Source: Misgurnus anguillicaudatus (Eukaryota; Chordata; Actinopteri; Cypriniformes; Cobitidae). From it: a stretch of 64,000 nt of DNA. The notes under the pieces were generated by a model. That model made no database searches. It was not told the DNA's origin and saw nothing but the letters and a program-made list of their open reading frames with translations. The number at the start of each line of letters is the position of its first letter. The first letter of the stretch is position 1. Position numbers and translations under genes: made by a program. The stretch lies in NCBI RefSeq assembly GCF_027580225.2, contig NC_073340.2, forward strand, positions 19,352,001-19,416,000. Direction: 5' to 3'. Shown piece after piece: positions 11,061 to 24,458 of this stretch.

Positions 11061-14000
11061 TTTGAGCCGCCTGATTCACGGAAAAATAAGCAAATGGGAT
11101 AACAGTGCAAACACGCCCTCCAAAGCTGTTGCACGGTGCTATGATCAATCTTGACAGTTTTCATTGCAAGGTTGTGATACTTTAAGGAGATCGCATATCT
11201 GAATCAGCTGTTTGAAACGTTGCAAAACAAATTCGACTCCACTGCCACCATCAGCAGAAACGTACATAAACATACCTTAAATTAAAATCAGTTCGCCATG
11301 TGCTTTTCGTTTTGTCTCAAGCATTCCATTTATGTAACTTGACAGTAAAATCAATTTTGCACTAAAAATACAAAAGTGTTGCAGTGGTTTAGCGAATTTA
11401 TCCCAAAGCGGCGACTCATGTGCTGTGACACTCAAGCGAAGAGCTTTAATCCAGAGTAGAACCGACCCTAATGAGTCTTCAAGAGGAAAACACTGAGGGT
11501 CTTTATGGAAAACAGTGACAAAACCTCCTTTGTTCTTGAGCAAGAGGTTAAAGCTACTTCAGCAAGATGTGTGACGGAAAAAAAATGGAAATGAGGTTTG
11601 AAAATGATGGTGAGGGAGCGAAGAAAGCCTAACGTATGAGCGTAGTTATGAGGCCCATACGACTGCAAAAGTGTTTCTTTACAGGTCCCATGAGCCAATA
11701 ATTCGCCAGAACTCTCTGAACTGACCGGATTTGACAGGCCAGACTAGTTAGCCTTCAAACTAATGCTGTACTTCATACCAGCAATGAGACTCGTAAGTAA
11801 CTTAACAATTCTGGTTCCGATTTCCGTTAAAGAGTCTTTTTGTAGCAGAACTTGCTCATAACAGTCACTCAATTGGGAAGTGAACTACTGGGTTGGCTCC
11901 TTCAAAAAAGGGCTCTTCCTTTTTCACAGGGCACCAAAGTACACTTCTTTACTTGACCTCTTCATTAACCCCAGCAAGGTCTACCAGCCCTGGCTCTCGG
12001 GACTTCCACTCTATAGCGTGAGAGCGAAAAGAAAGGTGAAGTCTGGAGTGCTGTGTCTCCGCTGCAAAGGCTTACTGTACATGATCTACTTATGTCAATG
12101 ACACATGACATCTTCAGTGAAAAGTACCTGATCTATCCTCAAATGAACCAGACCACCTGCCATCCTGAGCAACAGATACCACCTATAGAATGATGTCTGA
12201 GACGAGGACGTTAAATGTCACAAACAAAAGCCAGATTGTCCAGCAGTAAGCAAGAGAGATTGGGTACAGTAAGAGGCTTTCAGCCTAATAAAAGAGTCCT
12301 GTTATTGAACCACAGACAAACTGGGATTCATGAAACCTGACAGGAGCTAAATGAGTAGAGATTCCTGCAGTGTAAACACTCATCGGAATCAATCTAATGG
12401 ATAAAGTCATAAAATACCGTGACTTATATATGCAGTATGTGTGTGAGTGCAAATACGAATAATCACTGCTTACATCTCACACCGCAATGCCCAATTATTC
12501 CCCGTAACCCAACCTGTCTAAATTATGGAGGGAATGAGCAATAATCCTAAAATCAACCCTCTTTCCCCCATGCTGGAGAAATGTAACAACAACGGAGAGG
12601 ATTGGCACCAGATTAAAGACGCTGCCAACACTACTACGTCAAATTTTTCCCAACAAATTAGGTTGCCAGATCCCAACGATGACATCAGATAAAGTAACAG
12701 GAAACTCCGCGCCAGTGATGAGTCACACTTGACGGTTTGCCCAAATATTATTACTGGTTGTATGTGTGCCGCAAAGCAGAGTACAATCGGTAAGACAGCT
12801 GAATGAAGTACACTGGAAAGCAGCTCCTTGCAAGTACGAACTAGGGGGGAAGTTCGGTCACGGACATGGATATTTAAGCCATGACAGATTTCATAGCACT
12901 GGCAAAACAAAATGCTTAGGAGGCTCGAAGCTGGTGTAGCATTTCTCTAATGCACAAGGGTATTGGAGCATACTGTGTGTGAGACCATTATTTGACTTAC
13001 ATCTTTATGAAAATTTTGCAATAATAACCATGTTTTACATTCATTTTATGATATCTATTATTTCTCTACTGTTTATTGTTAAATGTATTTACTGTATGAG
13101 AACTTAAGTTACCTGATGTTACTGGAGAAACAACTTCTGTACTCTTCAGCAGTTGACTTCTGCATTTTTTAACGTTTTACAAATTAAGCTTCTCTCTTTT
13201 TTCAGCTTTGCAAACTATTTTTTACACAACCCTTGATGCAGAAACTTAGCACACTGTCACTTTCTAAAAATTGATATAGTTTTTCACCACGCTAGATGGT
13301 TGAGGAAACTGTGGGATGCTGATCTCCACTTAGTGAATCATTAAAATCCTTAAGATGACCAAGAACATTTTTTCAAAGCTTCCACTGTAGTAAAGCCTGA
13401 TTCTTGAAGCCACATATTATTACCAGCATAACGTCCCCTTCGCTGGCTTTACTATGTGCCATTAATGAACATGTTTACAGACTTCACAGAAAACTATTAT
13501 CCAGCAGTCAAAGCGGCACAGTGTACCTACTGTACGAAAGGGACCATGAGTGCTAAGCGTTATATTTGGGACAGGGTCCGTAAGGTTCATCATGCATCAG
13601 ACTGTGTACACCAAGTTCAGCCTGTTTTCATCTCAGCTTCAAGAGTATTGAAAATGCAGAGACAGTTATTTTAAGCCAAGGCTATACTAACCTACAAATT
13701 TAATACTAAGACCTTTATGAATGGCAAACAAACAATCAAAATGATGCCTGAAGCGATGAATCCGGTCATAATCAGAGGAAATCTTTGTATTATTATGGTT
13801 GTAAATCCTGTCATGTGATGTATATTGAGACCCCAATACTTATTAAAGCTACCCCGTTTTTTTGCACCACCAATGATTGCAACTGCCAAATATTTATGAA
13901 TAACCGTCTAAAAATGTTGTACAGGAATAGTATCTAGCCCTTTCCAGTTCTGCTTTCATTGTTTCTCTAATGTTTGTGTACACTTGTGGTACTTAAAGAG

Positions 14001-17000
14001 ACACTCTTACTGTTCATATTTAGCCCTACTGTTCATATTTATTAAAAAAGTTTTACAGAAGCTAATTTAAATGTAAATCTTTACATTTTAAATATACAAG
14101 TACTCGACCATATATAGGATCATGCATATGAATAAAGCATGAATTGCTCTGTTTATAACAGCTGCTGCTTTGGATGATGCCCTATACTTCACTATTAAAA
14201 GACTGTAATTGGTAGGCTTGCTGTTGCTGTTAACAGGTGTTGCTGTTTGGCTATGGGCACCAATTAGGGCAGCACGGTTTTAAGAAAGATAAACATTCGG
14301 CATCCGTTCTTTTAAAAAAAATTATCCCGTAAGCTGCAAACAATGTTTAATTTAGAGTATTAAGTTCAACCATAAAATATCAACAATCCTCATAAGGAAG
14401 CTAATTATATGTCATTAACACAAGAGAATAAAACATTAAAAAGGCATTAAGTGATACCCAAAACTTTCTCCAAAAGAAAAAAAACATGCCATTTCAAGTC
14501 TTAAATCAACGCTTGCAGGAGCACAGGGCTGAGACGGAGTATCAAATGACCTACATCCAACATACCAGGCATTAAAAGGTAAGTAAAAAATAGCAGCGAC
14601 CAATTTATGGTGATAGTAATTCATCAACTCAAAGCAAATCCATCTGAAACGCATTTGAGTGGGAGGCTGAAGCAATAGCTGGTGGGGTGCAGAAAGGGCA
14701 CAGACGCTCTAAAAAACTGTGATTTACAACAAACTACATAAATACTAATGCAAGCCCTTTATTTTATATTGGCCCAGTTCTTTCACCTTATTATGCTTGT
14801 TGATGTGACCAAAGTATTTGAAATCACAACTCATTAAAAAAACATCAGCGGTACAGTGTAATGACAATTTACAAGCAGCATTACATTAAAGATTTATCAA
14901 ACATTTATCAGTCCTGACAGACCGAATGCATGAGTAATAAAGAATCTGCTCTAAATATATATTTCTAAGCCATCGTAGCATAAAATCTTGGCAAAGTGTA
15001 AGCCATCTGTGATTACTGAATATAAAACGTTGCACAATGTTTTGGATCACTGCAAAATGTATATCCAAAATGACATCCGATGTCTCTGTAGTCCAAATGA
15101 TGTCCAGTCTTTAAAAAATCTTGGCGACCATCACTTCCAATTTTGCCCACGGGCAGTAGTTCAATCACATACTTCTGATACGTACGTGGAGAATTTCCTG
15201 AAAGCCATAAAAACCATATGTATCCATTGGTGTAGGTTATACAAGGGCCTCCATTTCATCTCATTTTCTTTCCTCTCCAATTATTTCTAGAATTAAAAAA
15301 ATCTTAGCCTGAAAAACGCTAGGACGTCCCATGCATAGAAATGTAATTATAAAATGTCGCATTATATATATGTATACTTTGTTTTTGATTGCACTTGACA
15401 AATCATGGTTTCACACAGTAATTCAGAGCAGATATAGGTGGGGGTTTATGGAAAAGCATTGAATGGCATTGTTTTAAAATCATTTCTTTAACAAATGCAC
15501 TTTTTAAATGCATGTGAATCTCAACTTTAAACCTTCCAGTGAAAAGAATGCCTATAGGACTCAAATGTACATTTTTGTCTACTGTTACTGTTGTATGACC
15601 CCAGTGAGTTTTTGGGTAAAAGCCAAAGCAGCCTGTACTGTTTGACATCAACATGTCAGACAGTACAAATACATCTTTTCATGTTGCGTATCATATAGAC
15701 AAGCTTGTATAAACTTTCCGACAATAAAGGAAATCTTTTACGATCCCCTGAATTTGTCTCGGATGGTGAATTTGCGGCAAAAATCACTCAGTGTGCTCTG
15801 TAACCTATAAATAAAACGGACCAAAATAGTGATTTTGAAGGGTTACGGAGCGGTTACTCGGATTAAGGCTCATTCAAAGGAAACTCGCCGCCTTGATGGC
15901 CAGAAGATATGTCACATTAGTTTACTCCTGCAGTAGGGTACATGGCACATTTCGAAAAGCACCTGTATAAATAAAGCAATTCAATACATTCAAACTGAAA
16001 TAGTCTGTGCCATTAGTCCAAACAGCCACAAGAAGACAAATACTGAATGAGAATGGCAGAAAAAATGGAAAAAAAGAAGATAATCAGATGGGAGGAGGTC
16101 ATGGAGAGGTAAAGAATAATAAAAAAGAGCAAGAGATGAGCCGGACCCATAAAAGAAGCCTTGCACGGATGACATCTGTGTAACTAATTTTTCCACTTGG
16201 ATTGGCCTTTTGAGTCTCCGCCAAATATCCACCATCATATTCTTTTACTATCCAGCCTATAGTGTGCTCGGTCTTTGTCAAATTAAGAGCACTCGTGGGG
16301 AGGCACAAAGACATAAAACGAGCATCAGAAATACAGAAGAAGAACACAGACAGGAAGAGATTTTAGCCACTAATGTTAGAAAAAGCCTGTTGTGGTAAAC
16401 TGTACTTAAACCACAAGAGAAAAGTGTGGTTTCAGTGCACTATGAATGAGCTTTATATGCCTGCTTTAAACTCTCTTCCCTGTTTCATGAATTTCTGCTG
16501 AAGTGATCGCAAGAAAACGTGTATGAACATATCATTGACATAAATATTTCTGTTTACTGACTGCTATCCGTGAAAATCAAGTGCAACGTTAACTAGCAAA
16601 CATGCTGCCAACAGTATGCCGATTTTACTTAAAAAAATATGCACCTTCGCTTATAATGTCAATTTGGTGCAATTTAATGCCTATTTAAACAGGATTGAGG
16701 GCGGTGAAAGAAAAGATACAAGTTTCTCCGCTGGAACACCACAAGAAAGAGTCAACTCTTCACCAAAGGATTTTTAAAGAAGACAGAGACGGTAAATGGG
16801 GGAAAGGTTAAGCTGCAGTTCTGGGGGACGTCAGGACGGGTTTCCTAGTGAGTCAGGGAAGGCCGCCGGTCTGCTGTATTCTGGCTCTACACAGCGAAGA
16901 CCTGGCTCTGTATCCACATATGGGGTGACAGTCTGAAAGCAATGGGGCCCAGGCAGAAGACAAAGTAAGAATGAGCTGCGGTTGATTTAGGATTTTTGAA

Positions 17001-17497
17001 CACCAGCCAACATTCCTAAGGAGAAGAGAGTAAGCGAGCGAAAAAAATCCTTTATAGACACTAAAGAAACGAAGGAAAAAGGATGAGGTATGTCTGCATG
17101 TATGTGTGTGTGTGTTTCCGAGGTGCGTCTGGAATTAATGTGGAGTATCACTGGGTGGATCTCACTGAATTCCATACTGGAACTCTAGGAAATCTGTAAA
17201 GGGTGTATAGCGGACACACAATCTATCTAAGAGTGAGGATGATGGAAAGATGGAAAAACATGATCGTAAAATAGGATTACAAAGCAGTTAAAGGGATCTG
17301 GATAGCAGCCCACACTACAGAAGAATGTGTGGGGCTGTTAATTTCTGAAAAGATATGAAAATATAAACGTGTATAGGGTAAGAACTTCGACAATGCTACT
17401 GTACTTTACCTCTATGTTCACTTATTATAGTGTTGTAGTGCTACTGGAACACATATCTTGCCCAATTGACCCATAAAGAGGTCTAAGACAAGTCTAA
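11061..17497. other. Long stretch without recognisable gene
   Basis: About 6.4 kb with no supportable exon, RNA gene or complete transposon. The longest open frame is a 130-codon minus-strand frame at 12518-12910 without a known domain. A hAT-like left terminus (TAGGGCAGCACGG) at 14267 has no partner. The stretch is comparatively repeat-poor and could be intron. Confidence 0.4.
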
Positions 17498-17984
17498 CGC
17501 TGGATTTCCACCGACTGCGGAGCGGCTGCAGATCGGCTCAGCTGTGTTACGGCTCGGCACTCCACTGTCTGCCAATACCCACCAGTTGCGTATTTGTTGC
17601 AGAGCGGCTGCGTGCTGAAGTGACGAGGACCCATGAGGTCTCGCAAATTCACGTGATGATCGCGCAATATCTAGTTCTGTCTCCGCCCATTATGAGTCAA
17701 ATTATGACGTTTTGCTGGACCAGCCCAGATCACAACACCAGATCTCGCGAATTCAGGTATGATCACGCGATACAGTCATGGCTCTGCCCTGCGGAGCTGT
17801 CCGGCATCTGGCAAAAATAGAAGCTCTTCGTATTTGTTCCAGAGGGCTGCGGATGGCCGGAGCTGTGCCGGATTAGGAACATAGTTAGTGGAAATAGACA
17901 CATTGACTTGAATTGAAAACGATTGACTCCGCTGCCGTTCCGCAGCGGATCCGCAGCCGCTCCGCAGTCGGTGGAAATCCAGCG
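17498..17984. mobile_element. MITE with GC-rich TIRs and TAA flanks
   Basis: Inverted termini begin CGCTGGATTTCCACCGACTG and continue with GCGGAGCGGCTGC, more than 30 bp nearly identical at both ends. TAA flanks both sides (17495-17497 and 17985-17987), as expected of a 3-bp TWA duplication in the PIF/Harbinger superfamily. The TIR can also be extended by one base, so the TSD length is not certain. The GC-rich interior has no coding. Confidence 0.7.
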
Positions 17985-17987
17985 TAA

Positions 17988-18637
17988 GACATTAGGATTT
18001 CACTTAGACAAAACTTAAACGTCCCTTTCCATTTTACTTGTATTATTACAGGAAAAAATGATCAGATAAAGAGAAAAACAAAAAATCCCTTTGTTTTCCT
18101 AAAATACACTACATTAAGTTTTATCAGATAATGTTGACTATACTGTAAAAATTATATCATATCAGCATATACAGTATTTCTATGTTACACGGATCAGATC
18201 ATTTTTCGGATCAACAAAAATCTAATTTAAATTACAAACATTTATAAAAAAGAACAAAGTTGCACATTGAGTAAGATCTAAAATTAGCATAAGGTACAGA
18301 AATCGAATCAAATGAATAATTTTTAGAGCTACAGAAGTGATTTTCTCTTTGTCTTGGGTTGTTTGATTAACATTAATGACACAGACTTAAGTAGGTTAAT
18401 TGAGGTTACTGTCTCTTTAAGACCAAATAAGCACAGACTGGTTTCTGCTTCTAATCTATACATAAACTTAAGACATAAACAAATGTTTTTATTAGTAAAA
18501 GAATACTGTGAAGATCATTTAGTTTGTATGTGCCCTGTCAAGAACAGAAAGTTTTTTTGTTCGCTTGCTTTTTGAAATGCATCTCTCCGTGTGTGCACTT
18601 TTGAGTGCACTTAAACCCGCGAACACACACACACACA
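17988..18637. other. No gene recognised
   Basis: AT-rich; no transposon ends or exons supported. Confidence 0.4.
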
Positions 18638-18638
18638 A

Positions 18639-19290
18639 ATGGAGGGCGAATTCCAAACTGTGCAGCATGAACAGTCGCCCCACATACGTTGTTTTTCATT
18701 GCTCTATTAACGAAATGTATTTTAATGGACTACAATATGAGACACAGTAGTGCAACTCTCGCTATAGTTACACATTAAGAGTTCTGTTTTTTGAAGGGCA
18801 TAGGGATGATCACGTCTGACTGGAGCTGGACCGGACACTGCTCCCTTTAGCGCCTTTTTGCGATTAAATTGTTTAAAATCACTTGAATGTTAACATTTGC
18901 AAAAACACATGCAAATGATAAACTTTCATTATTTAAATTGCGTATTAATCTGCAAATCAGGATTAATGGAGGGTGAATTCCAAACTGTGCAGCATAAACA
19001 CTCGCCCCACATACGTTGTTTTTCATTGCTCTATTTACCAAATGTATTTTAATGGACTACAGTATGAGACACAGTAGTGCAACTCTCGCTATAGTTTACA
19101 CATCAAGAGTTCTGATCTTTGAAGGGCATAGGGATGATCACGTCTGAGTGAAACTGGATCGGACAATCCTTGCTTTTTTGCGATTAAATTGTTTAAAATC
19201 ACTTGAATGTTAACATTTGCAAAAACACGTGCAAATGATAAACTTTCCCTATTTAAATTGCGTATTAATCCGCAAATCACATGTAAGCGA
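18639..19290. repeat. Tandem duplication, unit about 327 bp
   Basis: The segment starting GGAGGGCGAATTCCAAACTG at 18641 recurs at 18968 as GGAGGGTGAATTCC, and the two units align to about 19285. They share CACATACGTTGTTTTTCATTG and GATAAACTTTC, with scattered substitutions and a few short indels. A (CA)n tract precedes the first unit. Two copies only; no coding. Confidence 0.85.
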
Positions 19291-20652
19291 ACCGTGGGTC
19301 GTGATCCGTAGGGATCACTTATCAACTGCGATCCGTCACAGCACTAAAGTTATCACAAGTCAAAGCTTCAAAAAGTAAGTTAAATTGACTTGCATAACTA
19401 AGTTGTTTAACTTTAATGCTGCATTTTTTTTTCTTAACGATGTAGCTTTTTATTTTTGACATTTATTACGTGTTTGCTTTCAGAAGAATTCACACATGAC
19501 AATCTACAGCTTTATACACTATCAATAGGCAAACAATCCCAATAAAACTCAAGTTCTTACTATTCAATAAAGGTTATGTATCAGTTCTGTTTTATACAGA
19601 CCTCTTTAAAGTATTCGTGCACCTCCACAGTTAGCCAAGGTCATGGATTCAAAGTGCCTTTTAATTATTTTTTAATTGCATGTATTTTAGGTTTTACTTG
19701 AATTTATCATCATTCTACACACCTCCCCTGATTTGCTCTTCCTTACACTTTAAGAACCGCAGTCAGAACATTTCTACCATTTAAAAAGAATCATGGATAA
19801 AATGTTTCTCTCTGGAAATTCTCTTAAAAACCTTGCTCTCACACACACACACACTCTCACTTTCTGCATGAACAGACTGTACTCATGGATCGACTTCATC
19901 AGTCTTGTATCATTCTCTTACAAGAGCTTATAAGAAATTGAATACTAGTCTAACAAGACTGTAATGGTTCCCAGGCTCCGAGTAGCTCTCCTGGCTGACA
20001 GTTTGACATGAGTTTGCATATTCAGCACGGTGGAGAATCACTCCTGTTCCAAGCCTGCAAAAAAGCTCTGCTTCACACACGCCTGTAGACCTAAATTTTC
20101 GGATACACACAAAACCTGCTCAGTAAGGTGCACAAGGACAGTTTTGCTTCAGGACAGCGTATTTCACTCAAGTCTGGTCACATCCCAACCCCTCAGAACG
20201 CTGCCAAATAGCCCGGCATATTAAAATATTACATATGAAGCATACATTCGCATATATACATCCGTAGTTACATATAAAGCTTGAAAAATACAAGGACTAA
20301 AATATTTCCTTTTGTATACACAGTATGTGACCACATTGTGAAAATACTTAATCCACTTTGCATACTAGTTAATTCTATGTAGTAACATTTCAGTGTTATG
20401 CAGAATTTCTGCTTCTTTGCTTATTTTTTGTAGAACATTTTAAATTTTTTGCATGCAGTTTTACATGAATGCTCTCTAGGCATAAATCACACTTAACATA
20501 CAATAGAAATGCATTTGTTTATCATTTGTTTGCTCTTGTGCGTCTTCTATGCATGTAACTCAAGCGTGGAAATGTTTTTAAATGTAAAATATTTAAATAG
20601 CATGGGTCTAGACTAGTTTTGCCTCTAGAGTTTTTATTTGTTCATTATCCAT
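19291..20652. other. No gene recognised
   Basis: No exon, RNA gene or complete element. A short CA-rich tract sits near 19840. Confidence 0.4.
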
Positions 20653-20656
20653 TTAA

Positions 20657-20884
20657 GAGATAGTTCACCAAAAAATGAATATTCTGTGTATAACATGTAT
20701 ACAGGTTCTGCTGAACACAAAGAAATATATTTTTTGTAACCAAACACCATGGAGCAGCATTGAAAGGTACTCGTGCTTCCTGCTTGATTACAAATATATT
20801 TCTTTATGTATAGCAAAACAAAATACAACAGTAATGTTGTAATAACATTAGGGTAAGTAAATGATGACAAAAATTTCATTTCTA
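20657..20884 (+). repeat. TTAA-type hairpin repeat copy (AGATAGTTCACC family)
   Basis: TTAA at 20653-20656 precedes GAGATAGTTCACCAAAAAATG. Downstream are the family's characteristic GAACACAAAGAA motif and, near the right end, AAATGATGACAAAAATTTC. The right terminus is eroded. Related copies are at 43761-45200, 54162-54420 and 63706-64000. Confidence 0.6.
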
Positions 20885-22015
20885 TGGATATTACATTAAT
20901 CCATAAGTTATCCATAGTTGCTAATATTTTAAGTTGGGAAACATTACTGGTTCCATCTCCAGATACAATTAAGTCATTGTCTGTGAATGCATTTATAAAT
21001 TGCATTTTTGCAGCAAGGCAATCACATTTAATTGTCTAATGCAACAATGCTGTAAACAATAAATTATCTAGTGCTGTCTGCATTCCTCTAGTGTAATAAT
21101 TCTGCACACACAAGACGCACAATAATGCGACGTCTACAATGAAAAAATTAATCTTTAATGAAAGTTAAAACCCTTGAGCTTTATAAGATAAGCTATACAC
21201 AATTTTCAGGTTCCCGCAAGGGAATTCTAGGTGCGCTTTCAATACAAAACTATCAAATACTTTTGTGAAAACAGCTTTGAGTTGTCTAATCTAATCTGCC
21301 AACCATTATTTGGCCAAGCACATAGTAAAGGCACATGGTTGGAAAAGATGCTGGTGTGTGTGCAACTGGACATGATTACAAAAAGTCAGCAAAAATCAAC
21401 TGTAAGAGAGGCGGAGATAAGCAGGATGGTGTAGAAATAGGATGTGAGATGGCTGGGAATACAGGAACTATACAGCACAGTACAGTTTTGCCTTAACCTT
21501 GGCTTGCATCAGCCAATAATCTGTTACACTATAAAGCAGTACGTAAGCGTTCCTGTGGCTTTGTTGTAATTTAATCATGGTGTCACTGGTGTCAGTAAAA
21601 TATGAAAGAGAAAGAAAGCTGTGAGTAATAACAACACAGGGCTGAAAAGGAGATACGACTTCATCACAATGGTTTGGCACCAGTGTGCATATATAGTAAA
21701 GTGGGTGGTTATTAAAGAAATGCTCTGGAAAAATGCTCCACCAGCAGCATTTGAACATAATATTCATTACGACAGGAAATCATTACTGCAATTAGAAAAA
21801 TTAAAGTTACGGGCATGTGCAATGCAATTAATGGGGATGTTAAATTATGCACGGTTTTAAACAAAGGAATACGTCTTGACGCGGTATATTGCAGCAAATC
21901 TTGTCTGATTAGTTTTATCCTATCTTCAAGGTCATGCATGATACATGCATAGACACCAGACACCCACTCACAATTTGGTTTCGCCGAATTACTTCATTAT
22001 CTTAACTAATTTATG
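20885..22015. other. No gene recognised
   Basis: No supported feature. Overlapping open frames of 60-100 codons on both strands around 21.5-21.9 kb carry no recognisable domain. Confidence 0.4.
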
Positions 22016-22023
22016 CTTTTAAG

Positions 22024-22209
22024 CAGGGGTGGGCATTCCTGGTCCTGGAGGGCCACTGTCCTGAAAAGTCACTGTGCTGAAAAGTTTAGCTCCAACCCTA
22101 TTATACCTGAATGTCATTTTTCAAGTAATCCTGCAGCCTTTGATTGGATTTTTCAGGTGTTTAATTAGGGTCGGAGCTAAACTTTAAGGACCTGGAATGC
22201 CCACCCATG
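22024..22209. mobile_element. Short non-autonomous hAT-like element
   Basis: The left end CAGGGGTGGGCATTCCTGG pairs with a right end reading, in reverse complement, CATGGGTGGGCATTCCAGG. Flanks CTTTTAAG (22016-22023) and CTTTAAAG (22210-22217) match at 7 of 8 positions. It is 186 bp and non-coding, with a subterminal GTCCTGGAGGGCC motif that I recall from abundant fish repeats. Confidence 0.8.
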
Positions 22210-22217
22210 CTTTAAAG

Positions 22218-23245
22218 AAAATCAAATGATTTTACCAACATTATGCCAAAAATACTGCAAATACAATCGCTTTACGGCAAGGAAAGTGTTAGCTGGTTCA
22301 CGGCCAGACAGATGGTGATGAACCCACCAGTGAACCACGAGAGCACATCGTGAACACATTAAGACAGCTCATAGCATATGTAGTACAGTATTGCTTCATT
22401 TATATAATTAGATGTAAAACACTGCAATTAGTTTAACAAAGAAAGTGTATTCATTGACGCAACCAGAATGTGTCAACAATGTGAAGCTTATTAAAGATGG
22501 AGGGGCATTTTCAGACAAATGAATCTGTTTAAACAAAACTTTTGCATTATGCATTAAAACAATTCTCACAATATGTGCATTCAACCTATACGTATTTAGT
22601 TTGGCCCCGCAACTCTGCTAAATACAATCGTCATGTTTTACCAGTTCAGCTCAAGCAGCACTTGAATAAACTGCATTTTACCAACATAAGACAGCAAAAC
22701 TATAACTATTAGCCTTTGATGAATGGGTTGGGTCAAAGTCCTTACATTCAATTTGTGTCTAGACTAAAATACACATCAAACTTAGACACACATACACACA
22801 CACAATGGGAAAATCCAAAATGTTCCTGATTAAAGTCAGTGAGGAGCATTTAGAGAAAACAGACCATACATTGTGACTGGCGAGCTCTGTTATATTTTCG
22901 CCAAGAAAAGTACGTTTATAGTTAATCCCCCTCATGTACATGATAAAGTGATGGAAACTGTCTTTAAATAAAGCCCAGGGCATATAATTCATGGAAGAGT
23001 TGTTTTTTGTTAAATAGTGGCTATTAATATGGCTAGATACACAATTGAGATGTTTGGTCTGTAAATGAGAAAAAACCCACAGACTGCTAATAAAACAATG
23101 ACTGTCCAAATGTTTCAAATTTTGCAATTCCCTGACTATATAAGTCAGTTTATATAAGCATATACGTTAAAGCTATGTGGTAATGGAGCAAAATCAAGGG
23201 TTAAACTGGGTTTCAAATAGAAAATAATTTAATTGTATTTTCATT
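22218..23245. other. No gene recognised
   Basis: No exon or mobile-element boundary supported. A 122-codon minus-strand frame at 22759-23127 lacks any recognisable domain. Confidence 0.4.
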
Positions 23246-23249
23246 GTAT

Positions 23250-24145
23250 GGGTGATTCTCATGAAACCATTGAAACACCACCGCACTGATGATTTTAGCT
23301 TTAAAATGTGTAATATAGTAACATTAAAAAGCATCAGAATTAACACAATACTGTGTTCTACCTTGCACATCTGTGATTTCAACATAAGAATTTATAATTG
23401 GAAATTTTATCTCATTTTCTGCTGAAATTCTCATTACCGCAATGTGTCCGGCTGTGTTTGAACATGCGTTATGTTGTAATTTAATCAAATTAACACAAAA
23501 ATATTAAGAAAAAAAATAAATGGATGTTTTGCTAGACTACTTTAGATGACAGAAATGTATAATAATAATGAAGAAAAATTAGGAAAAGGATGTGTCCATG
23601 CCTGATGTTCTCATCCTCCGCAACACTTTTTGAGAACAGTTTAAGCACACATACAGAATTTTAATAAAGTTTGATTTTGAGTGACCAAGCACATGGACCA
23701 GTTACTTCAAGATGGCACCCAGGTAAGATAATTTTTTACAGTTAATTTGAAACATTGTCTTGTCAGAATGCTTACACAACATTTTGATTATCATTACCGC
23801 AACAGATGCTTATTAAATGTTAATTTAATTAATAGAAGCATAATACTTTGATTTTAAATGGATGTGCAGAATCTCCAAATTATGTTCTTTTAGGTTTGTC
23901 ATGTCATTTTGAAAATATGTCAGTGTTGATGTTTTCTGACTGTTGCGGTAATGAGATTTTTTAGGACTAATTTTTTTAATTATGTTACAAAAAGTGTTAA
24001 ATGATAAGTAAAAGTTTTTAAATTAATGTTCCCATTTACTCTAGACTTTGTTTTTCAATGTCTGGTGGGAAAAAAGTAAATTTAAGCAATTTTTACATTT
24101 TCATGCTTGACATTTTTAAAACCAAGTTTTTCGTGGGAATCACCC
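23250..24145. mobile_element. DNA element with GGGTGATTC termini
   Basis: The left end GGGTGATTCTCATGAAA matches the inverted right end GGGTGATTCCCACGAAA with two mismatches over 17 bp. GTAT flanks it on both sides (23246-23249 and 24146-24149). Inside, TCATTACCGCAA occurs twice on the plus strand (23431 and 23791) and once inverted (about 23942). The interior is AT-rich with no transposase. The 4-bp flank does not fit the usual hAT length, so the superfamily is unassigned. Confidence 0.7.
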
Positions 24146-24149
24146 GTAT

Positions 24150-24458
24150 TCTTTTTCCACAGTCCCCAGTAGAAATGTTAAAAGTACAAGTTTATTGCAA
24201 AAGACAAAGTTGATGCATTTATGCTACAATTTACCAAACACTAATCTAGTGCAAATACATTCTTTATCAATATTTGATAATCTTGGGAATCAAACCTGCA
24301 ATTGTTCGGGCTGCAAGGCTCTACTATGATCTAAAATGATACAGGGGATAGAAATGAGTTCCCAAGTTGCGAAGTACTTGAGTACTCGGTTTAAAAAAAA
24401 CGTGGTTGCTTACAGAAGCATCTGAACAGTTAGCATTACAAGCGCATGTGGTCCATAG
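24150..24458. other. No gene recognised
   Basis: Short AT-rich gap between two mobile elements; nothing supported. Confidence 0.4.

Noticed and set aside
12518..12910. 130-codon minus-strand open frame
   Set aside because: No ATG-supported domain, no splice signals or composition shift that I could see; length is within chance for 64 kb.
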